From assembly GCA_910584195.1 (NCBI GenBank), contig CAJTYV010000093.1, positions 1-5,281 of the forward strand: a DNA stretch of 5,281 bases. Reading direction: 5' to 3'. Position 1 is the stretch's first letter. Every line of letters starts with the position of its first letter. This document shows, in pieces, positions 5,276 through 5,281 of the stretch. The notes under the pieces were generated by a model, which searched no databases, had not been told where the DNA came from, and saw nothing but the letters and a program-made list of their open reading frames with translations. This DNA is from an uncultured Ruminococcus sp. Its GTDB lineage: Bacteria; Bacillota; Clostridia; Oscillospirales; Ruminococcaceae. The position numbers were made by a program, and so were the translations under genes.

Positions 5276-5281
5276 ATGATA
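5276..5281 (+). CDS. Possible start of a gene running off the right edge (partial)
   Basis: ATG 5276 has AGGAG (5262-5266) 9 nt upstream, and the window ends two codons in. The same frame is open upstream through GTG 5243 and beyond, reading VRTYTKQEQTCMI from that GTG, so the real start may lie earlier. Too little sequence is present to name a product. A mobility-related gene would fit the setting, but nothing here proves it. Confidence 0.35.

Overview
The window looks like accessory DNA from a low-to-mid GC Firmicute, most plausibly a gut Clostridia or Lachnospiraceae-type bacterium. I base this on purine-rich Shine-Dalgarno sites, TTG/GTG start candidates, hairpin-plus-T-run terminators, a DUF3847 plus MobA/MobL mobilisation pair, and an Rpn-type PD-(D/E)XK gene. 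No taxonomic marker is present, so this is inference. All convincing genes are on the + strand.

Layout. (1) 69-1097 encodes a complete trans-polyprenyl diphosphate synthase, closed by a rho-independent terminator at 1195-1233. (2) 1281-3503 is a mobilisation module: a small basic DUF3847-like protein (1281-1622), about 300 bp without a credible gene that is packed with hairpins (1660-1871), a MOBQ-like nic sequence (TGAGTGCG/CCCC, 1885-1896), and a MobA/MobL relaxase (1929-3503). The hairpin array and nic together form a candidate origin of transfer directly in front of its relaxase gene. (3) 3583-4176 encodes an AT-rich nitroreductase-family flavoprotein. (4) 4320-5126 encodes an Rpn/PD-(D/E)XK 'transposase' family protein with its own promoter (4265-4293) and terminator (5165-5205). 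It is bracketed by two diverged copies of a roughly 30-bp sequence (4210-4242 and 5154-5183). (5) 5206-5281 holds the probable start region of another gene that runs off the right edge. Its start is ambiguous: a strong Shine-Dalgarno leads to a 6-codon frame, and a second start lies in another frame.

How the parts work together. The relaxase would recognise the hairpin next to nic, cleave the + strand and lead it into a recipient using conjugation machinery supplied by another element, since no type IV secretion genes are visible here. The DUF3847 protein is a plausible accessory DNA-binding partner. The nitroreductase and Rpn genes look like independent cargo or neighbours. The polyprenyl synthase may be chromosomal flank or carried DNA; no element end could be seen.

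The most interesting unexplained structure is the dense run of perfect or near-perfect short hairpins between DUF3847 and the relaxase, including one 14-bp stem with a 4-nt bulge and at least two mutually exclusive folds. The second is the repeat pair around the Rpn gene. The third is the odd leader or frameshift at the right edge.
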